A stretch of DNA of 64,000 bases, from contig MU008167.1 in NCBI GenBank assembly GCA_010909165.1, forward strand, positions 558,001-622,000, read 5' to 3'. Below the pieces are notes generated by a model that had not been told where the DNA came from, searched no databases, and saw only the letters and a list, made by a program, of their open reading frames with translations. Each line of letters begins with the position of its first letter. The stretch's first letter is position 1. Below, one piece after another: positions 18,065-28,318 of the stretch. This stretch comes from Anthoceros angustus. Taxonomy: Eukaryota; Streptophyta; Anthocerotopsida; Anthocerotales; Anthocerotaceae. The position numbers and the translations under genes were made by a program.

Positions 18065-18431
18065 TCACGGGTTAAGGAACACTCCTGAACTACTCTCTGC
18101 CGGAGATGTTCCCGTGTTAGCGCTTGAGTCAATTGCCTTGTGCTCCTGACATACAAGCAAGCATCCGCCTCTTAGTCCGAATTTCCTCCCTTGTTAGTTC
18201 TTGGTTTCTTCCCACACCTCATACATGAACACTTCCCGCTCACACGCGGTCACGTGTCACCTGTTCTCCCAGTTCTCCTCATACTAAGCGGGATTCGGGC
18301 CATGTGTGAGAAGTCCCGTCTCGCCATCGTGTCAGAATGCCACCGAGTGCGTGGATCTACTCCCATTCTTTGGTCCATGTGTGGCGTCGGCCAAAGCAGC
18401 ACATCATAGTTCCTTGCATTGGACACCAAGC
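18065..18431 (-). pseudogene. Protease C-terminal part and linker to the methyltransferase
   Basis: Reading minus from 18,431, the frame VSNARNYDVLLW supplies the second conserved block (Asn/Tyr-Asp-Val-Leu-Leu) of a retropepsin. It joins in frame with the protease segment ending at 20,921 once the TIR transposon and one AAGC copy are ignored. Beyond it the frame decays through stops before the methyltransferase ATG at 18,064. Confidence 0.7.
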
Positions 18432-18806
18432 AACACGATAATTTTTGAAGGGGGGGATATCCTTCGCCGAGACAAGACCCCTTGTCACGAAGAACACCTT
18501 TCCTAGAACGACATGCCCTACTTTGATAATGCACACACCCTTTACGAGGTCATATCTTTGATAAAAGATGCACTTTCAAGTCTACACCGAGCTGGAGCAC
18601 AATAGGGTGTGGGCCCGTCTGCGTTTTGTAGAATGCATAGAGGGCTGCCATTTTCATATGTTTATTACAACCGAAAACTTTTACTTTCAAGTGGTGGAAC
18701 ACAATGAAAACAATCTTGTACTAGCGGGAGTCTTATTTCAATGGTCGTGAGAACATTGCAACAAACAACTGCTAAAGGAAGAAGTGGTCATCAGCATCGA
18801 CAATAG

Positions 18807-19067
18807 TCATTCAAGAGTGCGGCCCGACGACTCATCCATGCCTTGCGCCGAAACTGAGTCAAGTACCACCGCCATATTCCGGAGGCGGTCCATATCCTCC
18901 GCCTCGAAGTTGTCGTTCTCCTCCATTGCTTGCTCGTCTTCAATAGTACCATTCTTGGGCCCAGCGTCCGACGGTGTCGACTGCCACACAGCATCTAGCA
19001 TCTGCTGACCCTCATCCAAAAGGTCGCCAGTCGTGGTCTTCAACCTTCTGGCACTCAATGCAACCAC
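18807..19067 (-). other. Acidic short ORF inside the TIR transposon
   Basis: 86 codons, rich in Asp and Glu (EDEQAMEENDNFEAEDMDRL), with no recognisable domain. It might be an exon of a transposon gene, but no splice context or homologous frame supports that. Confidence 0.2.
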
Positions 19068-19256
19068 TTGGGCTTTAAGGCAATGCTAGCGTCCTTAAAA
19101 TGAACAAAGTTAGTTGCCCATGCGCCCATGCAAGCATCCTTAAAATCAACAAAATTGAGTTGTTAGGAAGATACAGGTTTTTCATTATTACACTTTTTTC
19201 CCAAACACTTGACCAACAATCCCAAGTTGCAACTCTTGAGGCGCTAAATATATATT

Positions 19257-19680
19257 TTTGAAGACAGCCTATGAGGAGGGGGGGCGCCGGCCGGCCGGCG
19301 CCCATGGGTGGGCAGGTGTGCTAGGGGAGGCGCCGGCCGGCCGCCCATGGGCGGTGTGCTAGGGGAGGCGCCGGCCGCCCATGGGCGGTGTGCTAGGGGA
19401 GGCGCCGGCCGGCGCCCATGGGCGGTGCTAGGGGAGGCGCCGGCCGGCGCCATGGGCGGTGTGCTAGGGGAGGCGCCGGCCATGGTGGTGTGCTAGGGGA
19501 GGCGCCGGCCGGCGCCCATGGGCGTGGTGGAGGCGCCGGCGCCCATGGGCGTGGCGCAGAGGGGCGCCGGCCGCCCATGGGTGGTGTTAGGGGAGGCGCC
19601 GGCCGGCCGCCCATGGGCGGTGTGCTAGGGGAGGCGCCGGCCGCCCATGGGCGGTGCTAGGGGAGGCGCCGGCGCCTCCT
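19257..19680. repeat. GC-rich minisatellite with nested palindromes
   Basis: About ten copies of a 35-45 bp unit made of GGTGTGCTAGGGGAGGCGCC, GGCCGGC and GCCCATGGGC occupy this stretch. Each unit contains the self-complementary blocks GGCGCC, GCCGGC/GGCCGGCC and GCCCATGGGC, so strong hairpins can form on either strand. The final GGCGCCGGCGCC closes a palindrome. Long open frames across it on both strands are composition artefacts. Confidence 0.9.
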
Positions 19681-19746
19681 TAGCACCATCCTACGGTGCA
19701 TGCGGGTGAAGCTAGGGGGGGGACAAGAAGGGAACGGCAGGTATCC

Positions 19747-20532
19747 TATCACCGATGGAAGGTGTGGCCCATTTGCAGGAAGGGTTAAAAGATTTGCGTC
19801 CATAGGTGACTGTTGAAGAGTACAAGTGGTGGGAAGCCTTTTGGGTGGACCGGAAGGAGATTGCTATCATTGTGGAGAATAACATTGGGCTAGTGCTACA
19901 GCGTCCTTGGAAGTGGTTTTCACGTGTAGAAGTGGATCATACAGCCTGACCACTTCAAGTGCCGGATGAAGCTTTGCTAGATGAGGCATTATTGAGGGAC
20001 CTCCACAGTGATATGTACTTGGGGCATATCAAAATGCGGGAAGGCAACTGGAAATGGCACGGATGAATGGGGACATAACGGAACCGAGAGGGATGTTTCG
20101 CGGCTGCAATACGGACACGCATAGGCCATTACGGATTGGGAGGTCATTGACGTGAAGCTAAACGCACCACGACCTCACTTTCTTCTCCACTGGTATCGGA
20201 CCGACCGCACAGATGCGTATGAAGGGAGATATGTGCAGGAATACATAGTCCGCCAGGGTGGTAACCCATCTGGTCCAATGCAGAGGAAAAAAGGGAATAA
20301 GGTCCATTACCTGAAAAACATACAAGAGGTATTTGTGAATGAAACAGTCATCCTGTACTATGGGTTTGTGTTGAACGCACGGAAACATCTATATGCGGTG
20401 GACAAAAAAGCGATAAGGGATAAGCTCTGCGAGTTGCGTGGCTTCATACAACTGCAGTCAAAGTGTCAAGATAGTGATGACAATGGAGGAGAAGTCGGAC
20501 CAAGTGATGACGATGGATTGAACTCGGGATGA
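19747..20532 (+). pseudogene. Broken ORF carried by the TIR transposon
   Basis: Protein-like sequence runs from about 19,747 (EEYKWWEAFWVDRKEIAI, then DEALLDEALLRDLHSDMYLG) with stops near 19,792 and 19,948. It then continues as an open 126-codon frame at 20,152-20,532 (LHWYRTDRTDAYEGRYVQEY, then acidic DSDDNGGEVGPSDDDG). It reads antisense to the retrotransposon segment in which the transposon sits. I do not recognise the family. Because it lies between intact TIRs with a target duplication, it is best viewed as the transposon's own gene or captured cargo. Confidence 0.5.
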
Positions 20533-20920
20533 GTGAAACGAAATCTCGTTTTCGGGGTCCCGAGTTAATGTTGTAAGTCCGGTCGATGTTTACGTGTTAG
20601 GAAATACCACTGTCGTGGCTTTTGTGGTGTCATAACAAAACCACATTTCCATCCCAAAGCGAGTTCTGATCGTCCTGCGGCGAACGGCCTTCCTCACCGT
20701 TCCTACTTTGCATCATTCCCTAGGTTCGAGTTTGCGACCACCATTCGACACAAACATTCTTTGGATGGAAAGTAGTAACTTTCTTGGTGACACCTTTTTT
20801 CGAGTCGCTTTTCCAATGCCTTCAAAACGCTATTTTAGGGCCCATCAAAAACCCCCTTCAGAGATTATTTGCGGAAAACCCCCTTCGAGATTATTAACCC
20901 CCTTCAAAAATTATCGTGTT

Positions 20921-21616
20921 AAGCAATGAACTTCAAGAACCGTCGCATCCTTGGTACCTGGCTTAAGCTCTATGCGAACCGGATCCCTCGTGATCCCCAT
21001 TACTTGCTCCCTGGTGCCCGCGGACGTGGTGATACGTACTTCACATGGCCTCAGTCTGTCGCCATAGAGCTGAAGTGCCTTCGCACACGGATCCCAAGTA
21101 GCACTGGGTCCGCGCCTGTGTCTACCAAGACACATTCCGGGGCGAAGCCATTCACGGTGACTTCTCGGCTTCGATTGTCCACCATGGCGACTCCCCCTTT
21201 TCCCCGAGCCGCTGGTTTCAGATGTTCCCCGCATAGGCTGGTGAAGCCAGACATCGCGTCAGCTTCTGGGCATGCACCTTTCATCCATGCCTGCATCGCC
21301 TGCCTGAATGGCTGCAGCTTCACTCCTGTGTCAGCCCAGTGGGCACGCCCATTGCCTTTCCAAGAAGAGCTCCATGTTGGGCGGCTTCCCTTCGCGGAGT
21401 TCATGTGCTCGGGATCCTCCACCTGCCGGAAGGATCTGGGCATCTTGGGTTGGCTCCTTGTCCCGATCCTTTTGCTTTTGACAGCTTCCCCCATGTCAGC
21501 ACCGCCTTGGGTCACCCCCACGGTCATTAGCGCATACACTTCTTGGTCCGAGTCGTACTCTTCCAGGGCCGCGTCAGTGGCCCTTGATGTGCTTACACTC
21601 ATCGCCAATTGTTCCT
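20921..21616 (-). pseudogene. gypsy protease (retropepsin) with N-terminal linker
   Basis: The minus frame 21,608-21,051 is an acidic linker followed by the retropepsin active site VLVDTGADPVLLG (D-T-G). The frame shifts once near 21,090 and continues to 20,921 (RLRPCEVRITTSAGTREQV), where the TIR transposon interrupts it. Retropepsins work as homodimers to cut the polyprotein. This segment lies in the inverted block, so its strand is opposite to gag. Confidence 0.85.
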
Positions 21617-22915
21617 AGTCCCATGGAATGGGACATCGTAGACAAACGGTGCAAGGAACTAGCTGCGGCTGGGCTAATCAGGAAGTCAACATCGCAATAT
21701 GCCGCAGCTACCGTGCTGCCACTCAAGAAGGATGAACATGGGGAATGGAAGGATAGGAGAATGTGTGGGGACTACCGGGCTCTGAATGAAATAACGCCCA
21801 TGGAGCGGTATCCCATGCCCACGATGAGATCTTTGGCGCCATTGGTGAAGCCAAGTACTTCACCACTGACTTTCGATCCGGATTCAATCGGATAGTGATT
21901 GAGGAGGAAGACAAGTGCAAGACAGTTTTGGGGCAAAGAGCTATGGGAATGGGAGACCATGCCATTCGATGAAGAATGCATCCATATATTTTCAACGTGT
22001 GGTGACTTGGAATTGCAAGGGTGGCGTTGTCAAGTGTTACATCGATGACATTCGTGTTCGAACAACTGGAGGAACACATTGAGCACTTAGAGGTCTTCAG
22101 CCAAAACTGGATTGAAGGCCCATCCCAAGAAATGCAAGTTCGCATACAGGGAGATTGAATACCTAGGGCACAAGATTGTGCCAGGGGGCGTGATGCCACA
22201 GTTGGCCAAAGTACAAGCGATGAGTCTCATGCCCAGACCAAAGGATGTGGCTGCCTTGAGGGCATTCCTGGGCTTGGTGAATTATTATCGTCGGTTTGTA
22301 AGGGACATGAGCAGAACCTGCAAGCCACTATATGAGCTACTCAAAAGGGAAACTGGCAGGGGTGGAGCAAGAGCAAGCGTGGCAGGAGTTGAAAGAGCAG
22401 CTGGCAGAGAGGCCAATGCTTAAGCGGCCCAACTTCGACAGGCCCTTCGTCCTATACACGGATTGGAGTGCTGTAGGCATTGGTGCCGTGCTTGCCCAGG
22501 CAGATGAGGAAGGAAGAGAGCGGGTTGTGGCGTATGCGAGCAGGTCGAACAACACCGCGGAGGCCAACTATTCGTCCTATGAAGGGGAGTGCCTTGCCGC
22601 TGTGTGGGCCGTCTTACACTTCAGAGTATATCTATTTGGTCGAAGTTTTCAATTAGTCACGGATCACCAGCCATTGCACTGGCTGATGACCAACATGAAG
22701 CTGAGCGGGAAGCTTGCCAGGTGGGCTCTCCTGCTATCTGAGTATGATATGCAAATTGTGCACCGCGCTGGGAAGGTACACCTCAACGCTGATGGGCTCA
22801 GCCGGAACCCGATGTGTGGGGCCGAAGATACCACTGGGGCGAGACAAGACTTCGGATCTGTGCAACATTTGCCCAGTGGGTATTTGGCGATGCTGTCCTT
22901 GGAGCCAGTGTGATC
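21617..22915 (+). pseudogene. pol: gypsy reverse transcriptase and RNase H
   Basis: RT resumes immediately after the inversion with ME-WDIVDKRCKELAAAGLI, then CGDYRALNEITPMERYPMP, the decayed block DFRSGFNRIVIEEEDKCKT, and the catalytic YxDD as KCYIDDI near 22,048-22,068. Frameshifts near 21,845-22,110 split it over three frames. A thumb region (LGHKIVPGGVMPQLAKVQAM, LRAFLGLVNYYRRFV) leads into the RNase H-like domain at 22,420-22,830 (VLYTDWSAVGIGAVLAQ, SSYEGECLAAVWAV, LVTDHQPLHWL). The domain order and motifs are typical of Ty3/gypsy. Confidence 0.93.
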
Positions 22916-23870
22916 AGACGTCAGAAGGAGGTCGAGACATATGGAAACTCAAGCATGCCATTCAGCTGTTAAGGGATGGGCATGTGGCTGATGTGGACAC
23001 AATGTCACTCCAGAAGCTGCAGCGACGGATTGCTCGCTATACATACAAAGACGGCAAGGTGTATGTGGAAGATCGAGGGGTGCGTAAGGAGGTGCCACCT
23101 GTCGGAGAACGAAGATCACTAGTGACCAAGATACACAGAACGTTGGGACATTTTGGTGTCAAGAGGACACACCATATGTTGAAAAGCACATACTTTTGGT
23201 CAGGTATGTATGCGGATGTAGAGCAGGTGGTGGCGCGATGCGCTGCATGTGATGCAGTGAAGGCAAGGTTCAACAGCCAGGATGTGGTGCTACATTCGCC
23301 CATCGTGGACTATTCTTTCGATGGTCAGTTGATTTGATGCCAGAATTGCCAGTGACCAAGCAAGGCAACAAGCACTGCATGTTGATGATAGAGCACTTTT
23401 CGAAGTGGGTGGAACTAGCCTTTCTCCCGGTCAGAAGCTCCACGTACACAGCCCGCGCATTTCTGCAGTGTGTCCTCAGCAGATATGGAAGTTGCGCGGA
23501 GGTGTTGACGGACCAAGGCAATGAGTTCCGCGGTGAGTTCCAAGCGTTGCTGGATCGGAGTTTGATAGACCACCGCCGCACATCTCGAGATCATCCTCAA
23601 GCTGACGGATTGGCAGAACGGCTAGTGCAAACTTTTAAGGACGCTCTTCGCAAATACTGTACTGAGGTTGAGACCAGTTGCTGGGATGAGTTGTTACCAT
23701 ATGTTGCATTAGGATACAGGATCAGTGTGCAGGCTGCTTTGGGCAACTTCAGCCCATATTTCATCATGTTGGGCGGAATCTTTGTCATGCCAAACATTGT
23801 GGCGTATGCCTATTCTAAACCGAGATTGGGCACGTAATCCGGAGGAATGTTTCAGAATTACAAAATCGCG
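22916..23870 (+). pseudogene. gypsy integrase
   Basis: The N-terminal zinc-binding HHCC segment reads HRTLGHFGVKRTHHML, then CAACDAVKARF, at 23,130-23,270. The catalytic core follows at about 23,325-23,790. It has the first Asp region near VDLMPELP, the second Asp in VLTDQGNEF and the Glu in DGLAERLVQTFKDALRKY. Frames change near 23,320 and 23,830. A basic post-core segment continues into the next feature. Confidence 0.9.
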
Positions 23871-23875
23871 CCAAG

Positions 23876-24553
23876 TTGTTTCAGCGGGTAATTCCCATGG
23901 CCATGGATAACTTGGCCGTTGCCCAACATCGGGACCAACTTCGATATGCCTTTACGCGCGGTGGCTCATGGAAACCCAAGGCGAGGAAATTCGAAGTAGG
24001 GGACTTTGTGTATTTACAACACCGACCATCAGGCACGTTGGTTGTAAGCACTGGGCGCTTGATTTTGCGGGTGGTGAATGTGGGTGAGCAGGGAGTCATT
24101 GAATTGGAAGGTCAGGACGGACGACGCTGCAAGGAACACATGCGTCACTTGGCACCTTGTCACCTGCCAAACTTGGACACAAGGACTCAGCCACAGGCAT
24201 GGAAACCACCACTTGACCTGCCTTGCGAACTTTGCGGCCACATTACAGACCCGGAGCTCATGATTCTTTGCGACCAGTGCAATCGGGGGTATCATGTGTT
24301 TTGCCTACGACCCCCTCTCACGATGATTCCCGATGGTGAATGGTACACATCGCGTTTTCCGCGACTCAAGACAAGGGTCAGCGGACGACGGCTGCCGCGA
24401 AGCTATCGAAGGATAAATACCTTAGGGCAAAAACGGTGCATAAGGCCGTCGGCGCTCATTCAGAGCAGAAGAGAGAAGGGCGTGAGCGGCGAAGATATCC
24501 GAGCGTGGCGGTGGCGCACGCATGCGGGAGGCAAGACAATCAAAGGCCCGTGA
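23876..24553 (+). pseudogene. Integrase C-terminal region with PHD-type zinc finger
   Basis: The first part (FEVGDFVYLQHRPSGTL, then GRLILRVVNVGEQGVIEL) is the SH3-like C-terminal domain usual in gypsy integrases. At 24,224-24,345 follows a PHD-type finger: CELCGHITDPELMILCDQC, then HVFCLRPPLTMIPDGEW. It contains C-X2-C, C-X2-C and H-X2-C, with the Pro-Asp-Gly-Glu-Trp that precedes the last Cys pair in PHD fingers. The final Cys pair is not readable; a frameshift falls there and Arg/Lys-rich sequence follows. PHD fingers commonly read histone H3 tails, so this may serve as the targeting module, in the role a chromodomain plays in chromoviruses. Confidence 0.8.
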
Positions 24554-24942
24554 GCAAAAACAAGCTCATGAGCGGGCTTGTGTGAGTTGCAGGTGCCAAG
24601 TGTAGCGGGAGGCCTAACCGGGCTCCAGCCGTTGGAAGCTGTGTGAGATAGGGAGGAATTGACTGCGAGCTCTCACCATCACTCCTGACATCAGGGTTGG
24701 TCAGCTCGCGACTTGAGGACAGTGCAACTACGGATCACCCTCAAGCCGCACGACTGCTACGTCACCCAATCCGCGTGTCATAGACTACGACGCTGGTGAG
24801 CGATTTGCGCACAGTACTTCCTATGGTTTGAGCTGACGATTAGCCATCATAGTGGTGACGTTAGGCGGTGGTGGTCTCGGAGGGTGACTGGCGCCAGCGG
24901 TGTGGGCACGCTAACCCGATGTCAGCAGGTTGCTAGGACAAC
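24554..24942. other. Spacer between pol and the accessory ORF
   Basis: About 390 bases with no open frame of note. It separates the PHD-bearing frame from the downstream ORF; a splice acceptor or subgenomic leader could lie here, but I see no decisive signal. Confidence 0.4.
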
Positions 24943-25766
24943 ATGGATCTGGAGGCGGACCATACCTGCAAAACGTGCTTTCGAAGGCTGCATCATAGTA
25001 TTCCGCAATTTCCTGACCGGCCGTGGGAGGACAAGTGGCGCACTCCTTTGATACGGAAGTATCAACCTGGCAAGCCTGAACGACCGGAGACCTTCCTGGA
25101 GTTGCAAGCCTTCTTGCTTTACATGGAATCTCATCATGAAACATGTTCAGTTGAAAACTTCTCATATGACCACAAGGACCTCTTTGAGCTTGCAGGGCGG
25201 GGCATGAACCGACAGACCTTTGTTTGGACAAGCTATTGTGAAGGTGCCTTTCGGAAGTTGGAGCATCACTTGTTTATGCACCAGGTCTTTGACCACTGGC
25301 CCAAAGAAGGGTTTTTGATGTACAGGCAGCAGGAGAAACCAGCGGATGTGCGCAGTTTGAAAGTCTGGCTCAGCCATTTTCATCGGGAGAAGGCGGGGCG
25401 GTATGCCATCGGTTACCCTAGAGCATTTTACTGCTTGCATGTTTGCATGATGGCTCGGAATGGGATGAACCAACAAATTTGAATCGGTATTTGCTTAACG
25501 ACAATGTGGGGGAGTTCTTGCGTGCTCAGTGCATTGAGAAACAATTTTATGTCAATGGTTTGAATGGCCCACAATTGCCTAGGGTCAAAACTGAGTTGGA
25601 CGGATTTGACGAAGAGGAGGAAATCATGGCTCGACATCGTGCCAGGGAGAGGCAGCGGTTAAGCAAAGCTCAAGTTGATGAGTACTTTGATCCCGAGGAA
25701 CGGCGGGTGGCAGCCCGCCACAGGAGTTTTGGAGTCCGACAAACCATCAGAGCCTCAATTGCGTGA
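24943..25766 (+). pseudogene. Accessory ORF downstream of pol, unknown function
   Basis: A 179-codon frame (24,943-25,482) continues after one frameshift near 25,440 as 25,443-25,766, about 270 residues in all. It opens with a Cys pair (CKTCFRRLHH) and has a hydrophobic, His/Tyr/Trp-rich middle (RKLEHHLFMHQVFDHWPKEG). It ends charged (DEEEEIMARHRARERQRL, DEYFDPEERRVAARHR). No env-like signal peptide or transmembrane segment is visible. Its position between pol and the 3' LTR is that of accessory or env-like ORFs. I do not recognise the family. Confidence 0.55.
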
Positions 25767-25852
25767 CAGTATGTTTAGACGATTCTATAGGCGGTTTCTG
25801 ATTCCGACGTGCCAAGTCTTGCCACACCTCGCACGATTGGTGGCGAATCGGG

Positions 25853-26582
25853 GCCATTTTGGTGTTTACCACCCACTTTTTGCTTAGCATAGGACATTGT
25901 TGTTATGCTGTGTTCAGGGGAGAGTGTGTGAGGGTAAATTGAGGTTTAGAGATAAACCCGATCAGTGCCATGCCGACCATGCAGCCATGGCGCGACAGCT
26001 GTCATGGCAAGACGGGTGCTGATACATATGATGTCTGTAAGTACATGCGGATGATTGTTAGCGTATGCTCATATGCATGGGCATGGGGGGTGATGGGCAT
26101 GCACAGACTCACACCCGCCATGAACGGGCATAGCGGCAGGTTTTGAGGAGCCGGTGTGATCACGGAGTTATGGTTTCCGCCGAGAACACCGATGGAGTCA
26201 TGCGCCCAAGCAAGTTGCCCGTGACTGGCGTATACGACGCCGAGCGGAAGGGGATAAAAGGGACAGCAATCCGCGAGAAGAGACGGATTGCTGATGTTTG
26301 TTCGTAGACAGGACAGCCATACAGTTCCCATGTGGGTGGTGAATGTAGGGCTTTGGGAGTGAGAAGGGATAGCGGTGAGAAGGTTTTTTGACGGCTATCG
26401 CGCAGATGTGTGTTGTGAGTCTGGCCGAATGAGTTTTGCCATTTTGGTGTTTACCACCCACTTTTTGCTTAGCATAGGACATTGTTGTTATGCTGTGTTC
26501 AGGGGAGAGTGTGTGAGGGTAAATTGAGGTTTAGAGATAAACCCGATCAGTGCCATGCCGACCATGCAGCCATGGCGCGACA
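25853..26582. repeat. 3' LTR region with 585-bp partial tandem duplication
   Basis: A 145-bp block starting GCCATTTTGGTGTTTACC occurs at 25,853-25,997 and again at 26,438-26,582, flanking the 3' LTR body. The block includes a purine-rich GGGGAGAG followed by TGTGTGAGGG, which I take as the polypurine tract and true LTR start. The arrangement equals a tandem duplication of 25,853-26,437 whose second copy is cut after 145 bp. The junction shows GCCATTTTGG microhomology. Confidence 0.75.
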
Positions 26583-28318
26583 CTTGCCTCATTGGGCTAA
26601 GGGCTTGAAAAACCTTCAAGGGGGGATCTCCGACACTCAACTACCATGTCTCCCTATCTCTCGCTTCTCACTCCCCCTCTAGCCCTCTCCCAAGCTCCTC
26701 GACATCGATTTGTACTCCTTGCTTGAAAGGGGCGCCCGCGCCTCGATGATGAATCAGAGTCTTTGCTCGAAAAATAGATGAACGCCTCAACCTTGAGAGA
26801 GAACCATCGAAACATCCTCCTGCCTCCCGCTAACAAAGCTATAGGGGTCCCAGAAGTAGATCAAAACGAAGCAAAACTAGAGAAAAACGGTCCCAACGAA
26901 GAGCAGGAAAGAGCACTTGATTTCCCTGCAGCATATCCAAGCTAGGTTCTCAAGACTAGCACAAGGATCAAACCCTAGGTTTCTATTCAAAACGCACACC
27001 CAATGCCAAAACTGTCTAACTGACATACCAGTTCACGAGAGGGAGGCTTACATTTCTTAATGATCGAACCAACATGTCATTCGGGTATAACCTACCAATA
27101 CTAACAAATGAGCCTAACTCGCCTGTCTTACACCTTCAAATGAGCGAGGGTTTAGTAACTTCCATAGGCAGACCGTTTGCAATTGATGCTCCCATGAAGG
27201 AGAAGTTGAGTGATCTCTATAGAGCTTTGGAATCTTGTCATCGCCCTCTAAGACGTTCAACTTCGGTCGGATGACTTGTAACTCTTGCAACCTCCTTGAA
27301 ACCTTCATTGGAACTTCGGAATATCCAAGTTGCAACAACGTATAAATTTGAGACTGCAGGCTAGGCAGACCACGTTGTCACTCTTCCCACTAGTAAATCA
27401 GTGGACAGAGTCCATTAAATCATGACCAAATGGAGATTAAGAGTGTGTAGGTCGATTAGCCTAAATCATGCATTGAATTGGTGGAAGTAAAAGTGATTTT
27501 AGTTGAGCAAGTAAGAAGGGGCGAAGAGCTCTAAGGATTTGGTGGAGCTTTGGTAGCTTGTGGATGCTGTGGAGAAGTTAGGGTCGGAGCAATTCAAGGA
27601 CCTGCATAATCTGAAAGAGGATTTCGAGCGGGTGCGCAAAATTTCTAGCAAAGCCTTAGATATGCAAATGAAGATATTGGATGTCTAAGAGAAACAGCAC
27701 GAACATTCCTCGTAGAATTCAACGTCTTCCCTTTCATGAAGCAAACATGGGGATACTAGTTCGCATCACTCGCAACCAGCGAATATCCATAATGCCACTG
27801 TCAACCAACTGCAAAGTAAACTTAGGGAATCATAGCATATCAACACACACACACATGACAATAGGTTTTTGAAAGCACACTAACATGCTCTTGTTCTTCC
27901 TGGTGCCAACTCGCAATGGCTTGCTGGCAATGTACGGCAGAAATGTGAGCTGGTATTGGTATACCATTGCCGATCGACACACTCCGGGCATGGACAGACT
28001 ATGTACATCTCCTGGCTTATCCGTGGCATGTTGGCAGAATAGAATGTAATTCAAATGGAGGTTTTGAATTCGGGGAACCCAATTTGAACTGAGCTTGCAA
28101 AACTGTAGTCTGCAATGAATTTGCCGTGCCATAAGTGATCACGCACCTCATGATGGACTACCTTCACTGCACTACCTTCACCACACTATCTTCACCGTTC
28201 ATTGCGGAAGGCTGGTTTTGCATCAAAAAATGCCGAGGCATAGATCTTGGAGTGAGAACTCAAAACGTTGAGTGCCCGAGCACAATAGTTGGAAGTGCCG
28301 GGTCTTCTACAAATGAAG
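26583..28318. other. Decayed intergenic DNA with a coiled-coil remnant
   Basis: Most of this stretch has no coherent frame. At 27,545-27,840 (+) a short protein-like run (EKLGSEQFKDLHNLKEDF, then KALDMQMKILDV) is broken by three stops. It resembles the coiled-coil retroelement-type ORFs elsewhere in the window. Nothing else is supportable here. Confidence 0.4.

Larger units (their letters stand above)
18432..20920. mobile_element. Nested TIR DNA transposon, 2,489 bp, 4-bp target duplication
   Basis: Perfect 23-bp terminal inverted repeats beginning AACACGATAATTTTTG lie at 18,432-18,454 and 20,898-20,920. Both outer ends abut AAGC (18,428-18,431 and 20,921-20,924), a 4-bp target duplication. 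Excising the element with one AAGC restores the protease reading frame. Near the right end, GAAGGGGG recurs three times as subterminal repeats. The interior has a GC-rich minisatellite and a broken plus-strand ORF. No DDE transposase is recognisable. A 4-bp duplication is used by few TIR groups (for example Sola-type), so I leave it unclassified. Confidence 0.85.
14692..26582 (+). mobile_element. Ty3/gypsy LTR retrotransposon with DNA methyltransferase and PHD finger
   Basis: LTR-like copies at 14,692-15,133 and about 25,925-26,439 bracket gag (15,500-16,600), protease, a C5-cytosine methyltransferase, reverse transcriptase, RNase H, integrase, a PHD-like finger and a further ORF (24,943-25,766). 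The RT - RNase H - integrase order is that of Ty3/gypsy. The segment 16,700-21,616 is inverted relative to the rest, so protease and methyltransferase read on the minus strand while gag and RT onwards read on plus. A 2.49-kb TIR transposon sits in the protease. Frameshifts and stops in gag, protease, RT and integrase show the copy is inactive as a whole. Retroelement-borne cytosine methyltransferases are known from the alga Klebsormidium (gypsy) and the dinoflagellate Symbiodinium; this looks like the same kind of capture. Confidence 0.9.

Noticed and set aside
14692-26582. Two separate retroelements in opposite orientation
   Set aside because: Both inversion junctions rejoin one continuous gag-protease and MTase-RT order, so one rearranged element is simpler.
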